Shown here: in pieces, positions 19,679-32,134 of the stretch
Numbering within the stretch: position 1 is the first letter of the stretch
Layout: each line of letters opens with the position of its first letter
Origin: Vibrio tritonius
GTDB taxonomy: Bacteria; Pseudomonadota; Gammaproteobacteria; Enterobacterales; Vibrionaceae
Reading direction: 5' to 3'
DNA: 64,000 nt
Assembly: GCF_001547935.1 (NCBI RefSeq)
Contig: NZ_AP014635.1
Span: 2,170,001 to 2,234,000 of the forward strand
The notes under the pieces: model-generated
Told to the model about the DNA's origin: nothing
What the model saw: only the letters and a program-made list of their open reading frames with translations
The model's database searches: none
Translations under genes and position numbers: made by a program

Positions 19679-19776
19679 ACACAGCCATGTTTAAAATGAT
19701 AAGTTATCGCGCAGAACAATAAATAGCTAATGGCGTTTTAATCGCCTTGGGTCATACCGTTAATTAAGGATTTTTA

Positions 19777-20688
19777 ATGATTGAGCTCAAACACTTACGC
19801 ACCTTGGTTTCACTACGTGATACAGGTTCGTTAACTTCGACTGCCACCGCACAGCATCTCACTCAGTCTGCCCTTTCTCATCAGATTAAAGATTTGGAAT
19901 CTCGTATTGGCGGACAGTTATTCCTGCGTAAGACTCGTCCAGTAAAGTTCACTTCCGAAGGGGAGATTCTTTTGGCGTTAGCCGATGAAATTTTGCCTCG
20001 CCTTGCCAGGGCTGAGAATGAGTTAGCGAGTTTAAAAGAAGATGTAAATGGCCGCTTACATATGGCGATAGAGTGCCATTCATGTTTCCAATGGTTGATG
20101 CCAGCACTGCGCGAGTATCAAGTGGCATGGCCGACAGTGGCGCTCGATTTTTCGTCCGGTTTTGGTTTTGAACCCCTACCCGCTTTACTCGCTGGTGAGC
20201 TTGATCTTGTGATTACCTCTGATATTTTGCCTCGTTCAGAGGTTCACTATGAACCACTATTTGACTTTGAGATGCGTCTGGTCACAGCAACAAACCATCC
20301 ATTAGCCGACAAAGCGTTTATCGAGCCGCAAGATCTCGCCGATCAAACCATGTTGAGCTATCCAGTGCAAAAACAACGTTTAGATGTGGTAAAACACTTT
20401 TTAAATCCAGCTGGTGTTGAACCCGCTCGTTGGAAGCAGGCCGATAACACTCTAATGCTCGTTCAAATGGTCTCGGCAGGGTTAGGCGTTGCAACGTTAC
20501 CTAACTGGGCGATCAGCGAATTTTCTCGTCAAGGGCTAATCACCAGTAAACCATTAGGGAAAGGACTGTGGCGACGCCTGTTTGCTGCCACTCGCCACAG
20601 TGAAAAAGATAAGCGCTATCTACAAGCCTTCTTCTCCACAGCTCGCATGCAGTGTAAAAGCCATCTGGAAGGTATCAAAATGGCATAA
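19777..20688 (+). CDS. metR: MetR, LysR-type activator of methionine genes
   Basis: The 303-residue protein has an N-terminal winged-helix domain (LKHLRTLVSLRDTGSLTSTA, then QSALSHQIKDLE) and a C-terminal substrate-binding fold. MetR uses homocysteine as co-effector and activates metE and related genes. The divergent arrangement with metE and the clear AAGGA SD support the call. Its stop is two bases from the end of the convergent DUF4250 gene, with no room for a terminator. Confidence 0.95.
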   Translation: MIELKHLRTLVSLRDTGSLTSTATAQHLTQSALSHQIKDLESRIGGQLFLRKTRPVKFTSEGEILLALADEILPRLARAENELASLKEDVNGRLHMAIECHSCFQWLMPALREYQVAWPTVALDFSSGFGFEPLPALLAGELDLVITSDILPRSEVHYEPLFDFEMRLVTATNHPLADKAFIEPQDLADQTMLSYPVQKQRLDVVKHFLNPAGVEPARWKQADNTLMLVQMVSAGLGVATLPNWAISEFSRQGLITSKPLGKGLWRRLFAATRHSEKDKRYLQAFFSTARMQCKSHLEGIKMA

Positions 20689-20690
20689 GA

Positions 20691-20879
20691 TTACCGAAAT
20701 TGATTGGTTAGCGGGTCGTATTGGAACCCCGCAGCTTCTAGCTTTTGCTCTAAGTGGCTCTGATCGATTTCATAGGTCATCACCAAATCATCCAAACTGT
20801 GGCACTCTAGCCGCAGTTTTTCATTTATGATGCCAAGTAAGATATGGGTATCAAAACGCTGCACATTGCTGAGATCCAT
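20691..20879 (-). CDS. DUF4250 small protein
   Basis: The 62-residue product starts at ATG 20879, which has AAGGAG 8 nt upstream; a longer in-frame start lacks this. The sequence (FDTHILLGIINEKLRL, SLDDL, then GFQYDPLTNQF) matches my memory of the DUF4250 family, small cytoplasmic proteins of unknown function. It converges on metR with a two-base gap. No function can be given. Confidence 0.75.
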   Translation of the reverse strand: MDLSNVQRFDTHILLGIINEKLRLECHSLDDLVMTYEIDQSHLEQKLEAAGFQYDPLTNQFR

Positions 20880-20957
20880 GGTCAGTCTCCTTATAGCGAT
20901 CTTATCCATCGTCGAAAGTAAGAAATCACTTAAAGAGTAGCCAGCAATCTGAAGATA

Positions 20958-20990
20958 CGCAGTATCACACCTAAAAAATGTGATACTGCG
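20958..20990 (-). terminator. Stem-loop downstream of the membrane-protein gene
   Basis: A perfect 12-bp stem CGCAGTATCACA / TGTGATACTGCG with a nine-base loop. It follows the minus-strand gene that ends at 21012; the T tract on that strand is weak, so termination is likely but not certain. Confidence 0.55.
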
Positions 20991-21011
20991 AAAAATGAAA
21001 AGTGGTTGTCG

Positions 21012-21692
21012 TTAAAGTAAGTAGAGACCTTCAAATCCGGTCATGGCGATCAATATCAGAATTTGAGTAACGACTAACTGAATTTTTGCCACACTCTTGT
21101 TGGTAAAAATGTGCCAACACCAAGTGATGATCGCCAACACCAATAGAGACAAAAAGGTTAGAACGCCATGAGTCAGTGTTCCAAGAGCACTCTCCGTTAA
21201 TTGGTATCCGTAAGGAATAAAACAGAGCACCATCAGCATGGTGCCAACAATACCAATCACCGGCAGGATGCGATTAAATGCCTGTAGACGAGAGCGAGCT
21301 AAAGTCATCAAGAGATGAGCCAAAACACTACCTGAGACAAATAAGCTAATAAAATGTGCCGCACCAGCCCAAAAATGCGCGTACAAAAAAGATTGCCACA
21401 GCAGCGCAATAACCGCGAGCACGTTAGTCACGTGCATTGCCCACAATGGGCCTTCATCGCGAGTTTTCTTGGTTTGTACCTGTGAACAAAAGAACAGAAT
21501 ACCCGCCCCAAGCACAATAAATATGAGATGGTTGAAAGCAGTTGCCAACCACAAAATACCCACCACAGGTAGTACTTTATGTACACGGCCACGCTGTCCA
21601 GGACAGATTTCACCTTTTACCATGATGAGCGTTAGAACGAGCTGCGCACCCAATAGCATAGGCGGCAACATTGCAAGTAATGAATGAAGCAT
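21012..21692 (-). CDS. Multi-pass membrane protein, function unknown
   Basis: I do not recognise this 226-residue protein. It has about seven hydrophobic segments, starting with MLHSLLAMLPPMLLGAQLVL, with short polar loops. Several His residues lie in or next to the helices (AFNHLIFIVLGAG, YAHFWAGAAHFISLF, TWCWHIF), which could bind metal or haem, but there is no recognisable motif. There is no neighbour on the same strand, so context gives no hint. Confidence 0.7.
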   Translation of the reverse strand: MLHSLLAMLPPMLLGAQLVLTLIMVKGEICPGQRGRVHKVLPVVGILWLATAFNHLIFIVLGAGILFFCSQVQTKKTRDEGPLWAMHVTNVLAVIALLWQSFLYAHFWAGAAHFISLFVSGSVLAHLLMTLARSRLQAFNRILPVIGIVGTMLMVLCFIPYGYQLTESALGTLTHGVLTFLSLLVLAIITWCWHIFTNKSVAKIQLVVTQILILIAMTGFEGLYLL

Positions 21693-21861
21693 AATCGTCG
21701 AGACAAGAAGAGTAACAGGGCGCAGATAATAGCAAACTATTCGTTTATCCCCAAATTAGTTCACTATTAGGTATATAGATAGGTATCTATAGAATAATTG
21801 GTTCGTTCAATTTTATATTTCTTTTATATATTATCCACTTAAAATTAATTAAGGATAATAT

Positions 21862-24630
21862 ATGAGACGTTTTCAGTTGTGCTTTTGGGTGCTCTGCACT
21901 CTATTCTTTTCTGCCCCTAGTAGCTTCGCCACGCCGCTAAGCGATGATCCCAATTGGGTGCATGGTACTCTTTCCAACGGGATGCGATACCACCTTTACC
22001 GCAAAAACAGAGAGGAAGTGTCAATTCGTTTGTTGATGAATGTCGGTTCGATTAACGAAAAAGACGATCAATGGGGATATGCACATTTTATTGAGCATAT
22101 GGCATTTAATGGTAGCAAGCATTTTAAACCCAACGAAATCATATCGTTATTTGAAAGAAACGGTATGGAATTTGGTAACGACATAAACGCTTTTACCTCA
22201 AAGGAGCGTACTGTTTACCGACTTGATCTGCCTAATGATAAAGACATAGAGCCAGCTTTAATGTGGATGAGTGATATTGCCCATGGCCTAACCCTAAGTT
22301 CTGAAGAAATAGAAAAAGAAAAAGGCGTCATACTCAGTGAAATGAGAACCCATGAGGAATACGCCCGAAGTGTATATACTGCATTTTTCAAAGAACTCGC
22401 AACAGGTACACGTTATGAACATGATGTGCTTGGTACTGAGCAAAGCGTATCTAACGCATCAGCTCAATCACTCGCTAAGTTTTATCAAACATGGTATCAG
22501 CCACAATCTGCTGAACTGATAATCACTGGTAATATTGCCCCTAAAAACCTGCAAGAAGCAATCGAAACCAATTTTTCCTCATGGCACTCAACCAACAGCA
22601 ACCTGCCTAAACAACCTAAGATCACATTGCAAATGCCCACCGCAGTAATGCAAAACCTCAATCAAGACGATGTTGGGCTATCCGTACTATATCCCTACCC
22701 TAATAATTCAATCACAGACTTAGAAACCCAACAAAAATATTGGCAGCTGCAATTGCTTCGCTATCTAATCAATGACCGTTTCCAATCCACCTATTCAGCT
22801 AAACCAGAGATTCAAGATGCCATCAATGTGTCAGTGATTGAACACAATCACATATCTATGTTGGCTTTAGAAGTCCTTAACCAGCCGAATAAAAATGGAG
22901 ATTTTACTCAGCAAAATAAGACCTTTTTGCAGCATATCGCCTCGCTACAGATTTACGGAGTTACACAACAAGAACTTGATGAAGAGATTGCTTATCTTCA
23001 GCAAGAGATTGATCAGGATGAACAGTCATTTATTCGTGAAGACGCTGCTACCATTGCAGGGGATGCTTTAGACACACTCTATAATAATGATGCCTTTACT
23101 GAGCCTCATCAATGGTACCAACTCCAGCGAGACTATATCCACAGCCTCACATTAGAGGTGGTAAACAAAGCTCTAAAACAACTATTGGCACCAAAACCAG
23201 CCATTATTATTACTACTAAACACCAGCAGGATGTGGCAGCCCAGCAACACGAACTGGATGGCTATTACACAGCACTTAAGTACCAAGGTGAGAAATATCA
23301 AGATCAAGCTCTACTCACTACGCTGCAAGCACCAGAACGTCCTGGAACAATTACACACACTGAGATAATCAACCCTGATTTTAAATATCCCATTACCCAT
23401 TACACATTGAGCAACGGATTGAATGTCTACTATTTACGTTCAAATAAACTCAAGCAACAAACGTTACAAATCACCTATTTTGGGCAAGGTGGATTAGCCT
23501 CACTGCCAGAAAAACAACATTTCACCCAATTTTGGCCAAATTTGTTTGCCCAACAAAATTGGCAAGACAGCAGTAATAATGCCCTCTGTAACTACCTAGA
23601 TAAGCACAATATTTTCTATCAATATAATCTTTTTTCTGCCAACCAAAAACTATACATTGACGGCAACGTCAAAGATGCAGATAGCCTTTTTTCCTTAGCA
23701 TCAGAATTTCTAACACGCTTAAACATTACTCAAAGCCAAGTGGATTCCGTTCAACAGAAATTTGTTAACCAATACCAAGTGCAAATGAGTAACCCGATAC
23801 TTCGCCATATAAGTCATATGAAACGTAGGATATTCAGTCCCGACAGTGGTTTTATCGATGACCCAATGCCAAGCACCAGTGCACTATCACTGCAGCAAGC
23901 TCAACAAACGTATCAATCTCTTTATATCCCCAAGCAAGGAGATAGCATCATTATCGTCAGTAATGTGTACTACAAGAATATTGAACCTTACTTAACTCGT
24001 TACTTAGCTGGTTTAGCCGTCACGCCATCACACAAAATGGTGACTAGCCCGGCTACGTTAGACACCCTACCATTAACTTGGAGTGAAGCGGCTGGTACAA
24101 ATAAATCCAATCGCTTTGATTATGTCGTTATCACAGCAAATACCGCCAAGAATTATAAAACGTATTTTAGCGATCAATTAATCGACTTAATTATCGACCA
24201 ACGCCTAAACCAGTATATCCGTGAAGAGAAAGGACTCGATTACTCGCCTTACCTAAATCAATACGCTTGGCAAGGGGCACCAATCGATATTTGGCGATAT
24301 TCCGCCTATGAAGATCCGAAACGACATGGTGAATTACTGACTGCCTATCGTCACGTCCTTGAGTCAATGAAAACCATCTCCAATGACGAACTGATGGTGG
24401 CTAGAAAGCAGTTTTGGAACTCGCTAAACCACGACTTGGATTTTGATGATGCATGGAGCAACGAGCTGCTCAGAGCGCTAGAAAACCACTACTCACTAAC
24501 CGAATTGCCACTCTATGAGCAAATCATAGACGGGATTAGTGTTCGCGATTTAGAGCAGCGATCAAATCAATTGTTTGGTAACCATAGTCAGCATTTTTAC
24601 TCCTATCTAATGCCGGAGCAAGTTCAATAA
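21862..24630 (+). CDS. M16-family zinc peptidase (PqqL-like)
   Basis: A 922-residue protein with a Sec signal peptide (about 1-23, cleavage near SSFAT). The inverted zinc motif is HFIEH, with His75, Glu78 and His79; a Glu in EKEKGVILSE (~153) is the probable third ligand. As in other M16 proteins, two homologous halves are seen, the second starting near YTLSNGLNVYYLR and lacking the zinc motif. Length and layout match periplasmic PqqL/YddC-type peptidases, which cut small proteins after uptake in some bacteria. The start has a good SD (AAGGA). The region just upstream is very AT-rich. No TonB receptor gene is adjacent. Confidence 0.87.
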   Translation: MRRFQLCFWVLCTLFFSAPSSFATPLSDDPNWVHGTLSNGMRYHLYRKNREEVSIRLLMNVGSINEKDDQWGYAHFIEHMAFNGSKHFKPNEIISLFERNGMEFGNDINAFTSKERTVYRLDLPNDKDIEPALMWMSDIAHGLTLSSEEIEKEKGVILSEMRTHEEYARSVYTAFFKELATGTRYEHDVLGTEQSVSNASAQSLAKFYQTWYQPQSAELIITGNIAPKNLQEAIETNFSSWHSTNSNLPKQPKITLQMPTAVMQNLNQDDVGLSVLYPYPNNSITDLETQQKYWQLQLLRYLINDRFQSTYSAKPEIQDAINVSVIEHNHISMLALEVLNQPNKNGDFTQQNKTFLQHIASLQIYGVTQQELDEEIAYLQQEIDQDEQSFIREDAATIAGDALDTLYNNDAFTEPHQWYQLQRDYIHSLTLEVVNKALKQLLAPKPAIIITTKHQQDVAAQQHELDGYYTALKYQGEKYQDQALLTTLQAPERPGTITHTEIINPDFKYPITHYTLSNGLNVYYLRSNKLKQQTLQITYFGQGGLASLPEKQHFTQFWPNLFAQQNWQDSSNNALCNYLDKHNIFYQYNLFSANQKLYIDGNVKDADSLFSLASEFLTRLNITQSQVDSVQQKFVNQYQVQMSNPILRHISHMKRRIFSPDSGFIDDPMPSTSALSLQQAQQTYQSLYIPKQGDSIIIVSNVYYKNIEPYLTRYLAGLAVTPSHKMVTSPATLDTLPLTWSEAAGTNKSNRFDYVVITANTAKNYKTYFSDQLIDLIIDQRLNQYIREEKGLDYSPYLNQYAWQGAPIDIWRYSAYEDPKRHGELLTAYRHVLESMKTISNDELMVARKQFWNSLNHDLDFDDAWSNELLRALENHYSLTELPLYEQIIDGISVRDLEQRSNQLFGNHSQHFYSYLMPEQVQ

Positions 24631-24734
24631 AGCAGCTTGCTAAATATGGCGGATTTAATACATTTTTGTGGCAAGCATATTATTTTCTCTATTGCTTAAC
24701 GCTACGCGAATAATTCGCCATAAAATCAACATTC

Positions 24735-24767
24735 GCTATTATTTTGACTATTCGTCAAAATAATAGC
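24735..24767 (+). terminator. Long AT-rich stem-loop after the M16 gene
   Basis: A perfect 14-bp stem GCTATTATTTTGAC / GTCAAAATAATAGC with a five-base loop lies ~105 bp after the stop. There is no good T run, so it may be a terminator or an mRNA-end stabiliser. Confidence 0.45.
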
Positions 24768-24833
24768 TGAATAAAAATAGCAGACATACTTACATCAGTT
24801 GCTTTATTCGATTGTTTTGAAACTATCGTCAGA

Positions 24834-25099
24834 TATACCCAAATGACCTCAATATGCAGACTTCAGAGCTTCATCAACGAGCACAGGTCAAGCTCAATGA
24901 CGGAAGGAATGGTCATTCCCTTTCAACGCCATTGGGCGCAGAAATGGGCTTGTTGATGAGCCCCCAAGGGGCGAGTTGTATTCGCTCCTATGCTGCGTTA
25001 CCGATTTTCTACGTAGAATAACTATGTATTCAAATCGGTGCCTTGCCTATGAGCGAATACATTCTCGCTGAAACCGCATCTTGAGGTTACTTGGGTATA
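24834..25099 (+). mobile_element. 266-bp palindromic MITE, copy 1
   Basis: The element is bounded by TA-TACCC...GGGTA-TA. The imperfect terminal inverted repeats read TACCCAAATGACCTCAA at the left; the right end ends in TTGAGGTTACTTGGGTA. Inside are two hairpins. The first (24868-24961) pairs CATCAAC with GTTGATG and CAATGACG with CGCCATTG. The second (24978-25060) pairs GTATTCGCTC with GAGCGAATAC and ACCGATTT with AAATCGGT. Two more copies of the same length occur at 33897 and 52925. The TA target and the lack of a transposase fit a Tc1/mariner (IS630)-type MITE. Confidence 0.85.
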
Positions 25100-25705
25100 A
25101 CTCTCTCATGCAAAATTAATCTAGTATAGAGAATTCTAATATTCTCAATTTCCAGTGAATAGTCGCTAACCCCCTAGCAAATTCTTCCATCCTCGCAAAG
25201 TTTGTTATCAACAACGCGGTAAAAGCCCCCCTATTTCCCTGTTTACTCGCTATCCCCTTCGCTCTAAATTTGCTCACAATATCAACAGTTGTGTCATTAC
25301 TGTAACGTAGAGATAAATTTTTTATTGCAGAACATAAACCAAACTATCCGCCATAGATGATCGTTTTATTTTTATAAAGTGTTGTATTTAACCAACATAT
25401 TAGATTATATTCACACCTCATAACATCAACTGGATGCATTACATCACACTGCAGTAAATGCTAATGCAATGCACCCGGTCATATTGATACCTGTAGCACT
25501 TAAGGTCATTCTTCGATTTTCAACTTAGTAAGGACTCCAAACCTGCGGCACATCGTTATTAGTGATCACACGAGGTGACAATGGTGTTTTTAGTCGCTAC
25601 TGCTAAGGATTTATCGCTAATGAGGGATGGTAACTAAGACAGCCATGTATCGTTGTTTCAATACTATATTTAAGGAATAACAAGGGATACTTGTTAGCGG
25701 AACAC
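25100..25705. other. Non-coding region upstream of the chemoreceptor gene
   Basis: About 600 AT-rich bases with stop codons in all frames and no gene-like ORF. A TGCATTA / TAATGCA inverted repeat lies near 25435-25470. The length suggests a long promoter region, but no regulator site was recognised. Confidence 0.5.
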
Positions 25706-27607
25706 ATGACTTTAGGATTTAAATCTCGTATTTATCTCAGTGTGTCATTATTAGTCGCACTTTCATTAATCATTCTTGGTTCAATTAATATTTATAACCT
25801 CCAAGAAAAAATGGTTGCTTCTCTGGTTAAAGAAACAGAGATAAAGCTCACCTCCCAAGTATCCAATATGGAAACTTGGTATCAGGGTAAACAAAAAGCA
25901 ATTGATAACAGTTCAGCTTCATTTTCTCTCGACCTTTCAGATGCTGAAAACCTCAAATTAGTTGACCTACTCGAGAAAAGTGGCAATTTCAGCACTGTTG
26001 CCATCGCCTACAGTAATGGCAATAGTTACCTTTCTCGCGACCACCAAATTTTACGTAATAACGTCCTACAAAATCGTCCTTGGTACAAAGCAGCGATTCA
26101 GTCAAACGATCTTATCGTGACGGATATCTACCAAGATCTACAAACCGGTGAGAAAACCATCAGCTTGACCAAGGCAGTCATCCAAAATGGTCGCAAGATT
26201 GGTGTGCTGATCGGCGATATCGTGATCGATAATGTGGCAAGTAGTATCAATAAAATGCGTTTCGCTGGCGGCGCGGCGACGTTAGTCGATCGCAACTCGA
26301 TCTTCTTTGCTAGTGACGATCCAAGTGACATTGGTAAAACACCAAGTCAAGTAAACCCGGCATTTTCCGATATGGAACGTGCGTTTGAGACCCAAGAACA
26401 AGGCCATTTAACTTTTTCTTACTTAGGTAAAGATTTTACCGGTTACTTCCAGCGTATTCATTTATCAGAGGATAACCATTGGACGTTGATGGTCTTTATC
26501 GATAAATCCACAGCTCAAGCAGGTGTTGAAAGCGCTAAATGGAATTCCATTTGGACAGGCGTCATATTACTTATCATTAGTTGCGGTTGCATGGTGGCGT
26601 CCATTGAAAGCGCCTATAAACCCTTAATGCGCCTTAAAGCTGCAGTCTTAGCACTTTCAGAAGGCAGCGGCGATCTTACCTCTCGTCTTCATGTTGATGG
26701 TCACGATGATCTTGCACAAATCAGCCAAGGCTTCAACAGCTTTACCGAGCAGCTACAGCATATGATGCTGCAAATCGCGCAAGCCAGCCAAAATATCTCT
26801 AGCAGCATCACACAGCTGGGGCAAAGCGCTCGTGATAACGAAACTCAGTTGATTTCTCACTCAGCAGAAACAGAACAAGTGGTCACCGCAATCACTGAAA
26901 TGAGTGAAAGCGCTCATAGCGTGGCGGTTAACGTAACCGAATCTAACAAACTGACTGCGTCAGCTAACACTGGTGCCCGTGAATCACTCGCCATTGTCAA
27001 TAATGCCGTGGATAACGTGGAATCTTTGGTAGGTGAAGTAGAAACCATGTCTAGCCGTATCGAAGCAATGAACAACGATACGATGAAGATCTACGATGTG
27101 GTCAATGTGATTGAAGAGATTTCTGCTCAAACCAACTTGTTAGCGTTGAACGCAGCCATTGAAGCCGCACGCGCAGGTGAACAAGGACGCGGTTTTGCCG
27201 TCGTGGCCGATGAAGTTCGCGCATTAGCCGTGCGCACTCAAAATAGCACCTCAGAGATTTCGGCCATGCTTCAACAACTATTAGATGTTACATCCAGTGT
27301 TGTTAACTCAATGAAACAAACTCAAAGCCAGTGCCAATCGACAGCGGACAGTACCGCGCAAGTCTCCACTAGCCTTACTGAGATGAGCCAATCCGTTAAT
27401 GAAATTGATGATGTGAGCACGCAAATCGCAACCGCTACGGAAGAACAAAGCCGAGTGACTGAAGAGTTATCACGCAACATGCTAACCATTCGCGATATTG
27501 TCGAATCCCTTGTCGTAAGCGGCCGTCAAACGGTTTCAGCAACAGAACTTTTGGCGCAAGCCAATGGTGAACTAGACCAACTAGTTCGCAAATTTAAATT
27601 GTATTAA
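25706..27607 (+). CDS. Methyl-accepting chemotaxis protein (dCache type)
   Basis: The 633-residue protein starts at ATG 25706; a TTG at 25691 is in frame but less likely. Residues ~8-28 are a membrane segment, ~35-270 a periplasmic double-Cache sensor ([38 protein letters not shown]), and ~278-298 a second membrane segment. HAMP and the long signalling coiled coil follow. The hairpin tip is [21 protein letters not shown] (about residue 471), the contact site for CheA/CheW. The ligand is unknown. The next gene, a PLP decarboxylase, starts 31 bases after the stop, so the pair may be co-transcribed. Confidence 0.9.
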   Translation: MTLGFKSRIYLSVSLLVALSLIILGSINIYNLQEKMVASLVKETEIKLTSQVSNMETWYQGKQKAIDNSSASFSLDLSDAENLKLVDLLEKSGNFSTVAIAYSNGNSYLSRDHQILRNNVLQNRPWYKAAIQSNDLIVTDIYQDLQTGEKTISLTKAVIQNGRKIGVLIGDIVIDNVASSINKMRFAGGAATLVDRNSIFFASDDPSDIGKTPSQVNPAFSDMERAFETQEQGHLTFSYLGKDFTGYFQRIHLSEDNHWTLMVFIDKSTAQAGVESAKWNSIWTGVILLIISCGCMVASIESAYKPLMRLKAAVLALSEGSGDLTSRLHVDGHDDLAQISQGFNSFTEQLQHMMLQIAQASQNISSSITQLGQSARDNETQLISHSAETEQVVTAITEMSESAHSVAVNVTESNKLTASANTGARESLAIVNNAVDNVESLVGEVETMSSRIEAMNNDTMKIYDVVNVIEEISAQTNLLALNAAIEAARAGEQGRGFAVVADEVRALAVRTQNSTSEISAMLQQLLDVTSSVVNSMKQTQSQCQSTADSTAQVSTSLTEMSQSVNEIDDVSTQIATATEEQSRVTEELSRNMLTIRDIVESLVVSGRQTVSATELLAQANGELDQLVRKFKLY

Positions 27608-27638
27608 TTTTGTTTGTACCATTAAGTAAGAGGTCCGT

Positions 27639-29318
27639 ATGACAACGGCAACAATTGAGCACATTTGGTCTGATCTTTCTGCCAATACAGTAAGCGATAC
27701 CTTCAACAGTAAATACACTGAGGTAGTGAAACGCTTTTTCGGCCGTGACAAAACGTTATGGCCAACCTATCAGATCGCCGGCTTAGACAGTTTAATCGAG
27801 AACCGTCGTCACAGTGCTGAATTCAATGATGAGCACATGATGGAAACCCTGCTGAACTATTCAGAGATTCCAGCGCACTGCTCTGACAGTAACGAACCGT
27901 TCGACCCTATTGCGATGTTCGCAGCGCAGAAAACCAAAAACTGGGAAGATCCTAAAGCGGTAGAAAACGTTATTTCTACCCCAAGTGATCCCGCGATCCA
28001 TGGAGCAATCCTTGCGACCATCGCTAACCCAAACTTGGTTTACAGTGAATATTCAGGTAAAGCCACCGAGCTTGAACGCTTAGTTGTACGTCAAATCGCT
28101 AACCTTGCGGGTTATGATGTTGAACAGGCTTCTGGTCTTTTCACTCAAGGTGGCACTTTCTGTAACCTTTATGGTTATCTGTTGGGCTTGCGTAAAGCAC
28201 TGCCTGGTTCTTGCGTACAAGGTTTTGCGAATCAATCCTTGATGATGATGAACTCTCAAGCGGGTCACTACTCCAACATGACCAACTTGTCGTTACTGGG
28301 CATCAACATCAACGACCAAGTACTGCGTGTTCATATCGATGAAAATAACCAGATGGACATCGACCATGCAGAGCAACAAATGGAAGACTGCTTTAAAAAA
28401 GGCATTGTGATTCCAACTATTTTGTTGACCTTCGGCACCACTGATACCTTTGCGATTGATGATGTTAAAGCGATTTACGACATTCGTGAACGTTTATGCG
28501 CACAGTACAAAACCTCTTACAAGCCACATATCCACGTGGATGCGGCTATCGGTTGGGCGCTGATTTTCTTCAATAACTACGATTTCAATGCAAACCCACT
28601 CGGCATTAACGCAGCAACGCTAGATGGCCTGATGGCGCTGAACGGCAAAGTAAAAGCGCTGAAATACGCAGATTCGTTCACTGTCGATTTCCAAAAATGG
28701 GGTTATGTTCCTTATACCTCTAGTTTGATCATGGTGAAAAACGGTAAAGATTTTGAGAGCTTAAAACACGATCCAAGCTACTTCTCTTACTTTGAACCAG
28801 CGATGCAAGACGATACTCACCTACAATCAACCATTGAGTGTTCTCGTAGTGGTGTGGGTGTGTTCTCAGCATTTTCTGCGCTGCAATACATGGGCTTAGA
28901 AGGTTACCAAGCGGTGATTGCTAATGGTCTACAAAACGCAAACTACCTGCGCGCTTTGTTAGAACAAAAACCAAACTGTGTTGTGGTATCACCAGAAAAC
29001 CACGGTCCTTCGGTCACCTTCCGTCTATACGATGCAAAATGTAAAACAGAGGCAACGGAGATGTTCCGTCGTGAGCGCGATGCGTTTACTTCAGAAAAAG
29101 ACATGGAGAATGTCGTACATGCGGCAGCGTTCCATCGTCAAAACTTCCAAGGACGTAAAGGCCAAGTGCTGAATACTAACTGGATCGACTCTGTTGCTCG
29201 CACTGCCTATAATGCAAATGGTCAATGCCTATATCTACCTGGTGAAAAAGCGGTATTTTTGAACCCATTTACTACCCGTCAACGCATTGAAGAATTCGTA
29301 GCCAATATCGAATCTTAA
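27639..29318 (+). CDS. PLP-dependent group II amino acid decarboxylase
   Basis: A fold-type I PLP enzyme of 559 residues. Family marks are FTQGGTFCNLYGYLLG (cofactor phosphate region), HVDAAIGWAL (Asp on the pyridine nitrogen) and SFTVDFQKWGYVPYTSS, where the Lys should hold PLP. It resembles the glutamate/tyrosine/diaminobutyrate decarboxylase group, but the substrate cannot be read from the sequence. The residue before Lys is Gln, where the usual motif has His (DAHK), and the protein is distinct from PanP elsewhere in the window. An SD (AGAGG) precedes the ATG, and it may share a transcript with the chemoreceptor upstream. Confidence 0.85.
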   Translation: MTTATIEHIWSDLSANTVSDTFNSKYTEVVKRFFGRDKTLWPTYQIAGLDSLIENRRHSAEFNDEHMMETLLNYSEIPAHCSDSNEPFDPIAMFAAQKTKNWEDPKAVENVISTPSDPAIHGAILATIANPNLVYSEYSGKATELERLVVRQIANLAGYDVEQASGLFTQGGTFCNLYGYLLGLRKALPGSCVQGFANQSLMMMNSQAGHYSNMTNLSLLGININDQVLRVHIDENNQMDIDHAEQQMEDCFKKGIVIPTILLTFGTTDTFAIDDVKAIYDIRERLCAQYKTSYKPHIHVDAAIGWALIFFNNYDFNANPLGINAATLDGLMALNGKVKALKYADSFTVDFQKWGYVPYTSSLIMVKNGKDFESLKHDPSYFSYFEPAMQDDTHLQSTIECSRSGVGVFSAFSALQYMGLEGYQAVIANGLQNANYLRALLEQKPNCVVVSPENHGPSVTFRLYDAKCKTEATEMFRRERDAFTSEKDMENVVHAAAFHRQNFQGRKGQVLNTNWIDSVARTAYNANGQCLYLPGEKAVFLNPFTTRQRIEEFVANIES

Positions 29319-29349
29319 TACGATGTAACGTAAGCAACACCTACCTCAG

Positions 29350-29375
29350 AAGCCTGCCTCATGCAGGCTTTTTTC
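29350..29375 (+). terminator. Terminator after the decarboxylase gene
   Basis: AAGCCTGC / GCAGGCTT stem with a five-base loop and a run of T. Confidence 0.9.
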
Positions 29376-29687
29376 ATCTATCCCCTAACAACAATACACT
29401 GATGATGAATGTTATCTATCCTTAATATAACGTGGTGTTCTCTATTCGGTTCATGGTAAACTCCAGCGCTATTTTGTCGCTCAATTTATACTCAACATAG
29501 GAATGTATTTACCATCAAGAACATGCGGTCGGTCGTGTTCTGTTAGTAATAAAGAAATGAATAGATGGATTTATCGAACAGTAATGAGTGAACAATTACA
29601 CCGATGGAAGTCAGCACAGCAGATGGCAAAACCATAATTCTTACCATAAGGCCATCACTGTTAGATAAGTGAGCATGTATTACATCT
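29376..29687. other. Non-coding region upstream of the YgiQ-type gene
   Basis: No gene-like ORF. A short inverted repeat AGAACA / TGTTCT lies near 29518-29542 with a 12-base spacer. Nothing else was recognised. Confidence 0.45.
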
Positions 29688-32036
<2,349 letters not shown>

Positions 32037-32058
32037 AGGGGTAACCACCAGCTAAAAG

Positions 32059-32092
32059 AAAAAGCGCAGTGTTTTCACACTGCGCTTTTTAA
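32059..32092. terminator. Bidirectional terminator between the ygiQ-type gene and serC
   Basis: AAAGCGCAGTG / CACTGCGCTTT stem with a six-base loop, flanked by A and T runs on both sides, between two convergent genes. Confidence 0.88.
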
Positions 32093-32134
32093 TTATTTCT
32101 GCTAGTTAACCATGAGTTAAAGCGTTATAGAAAC

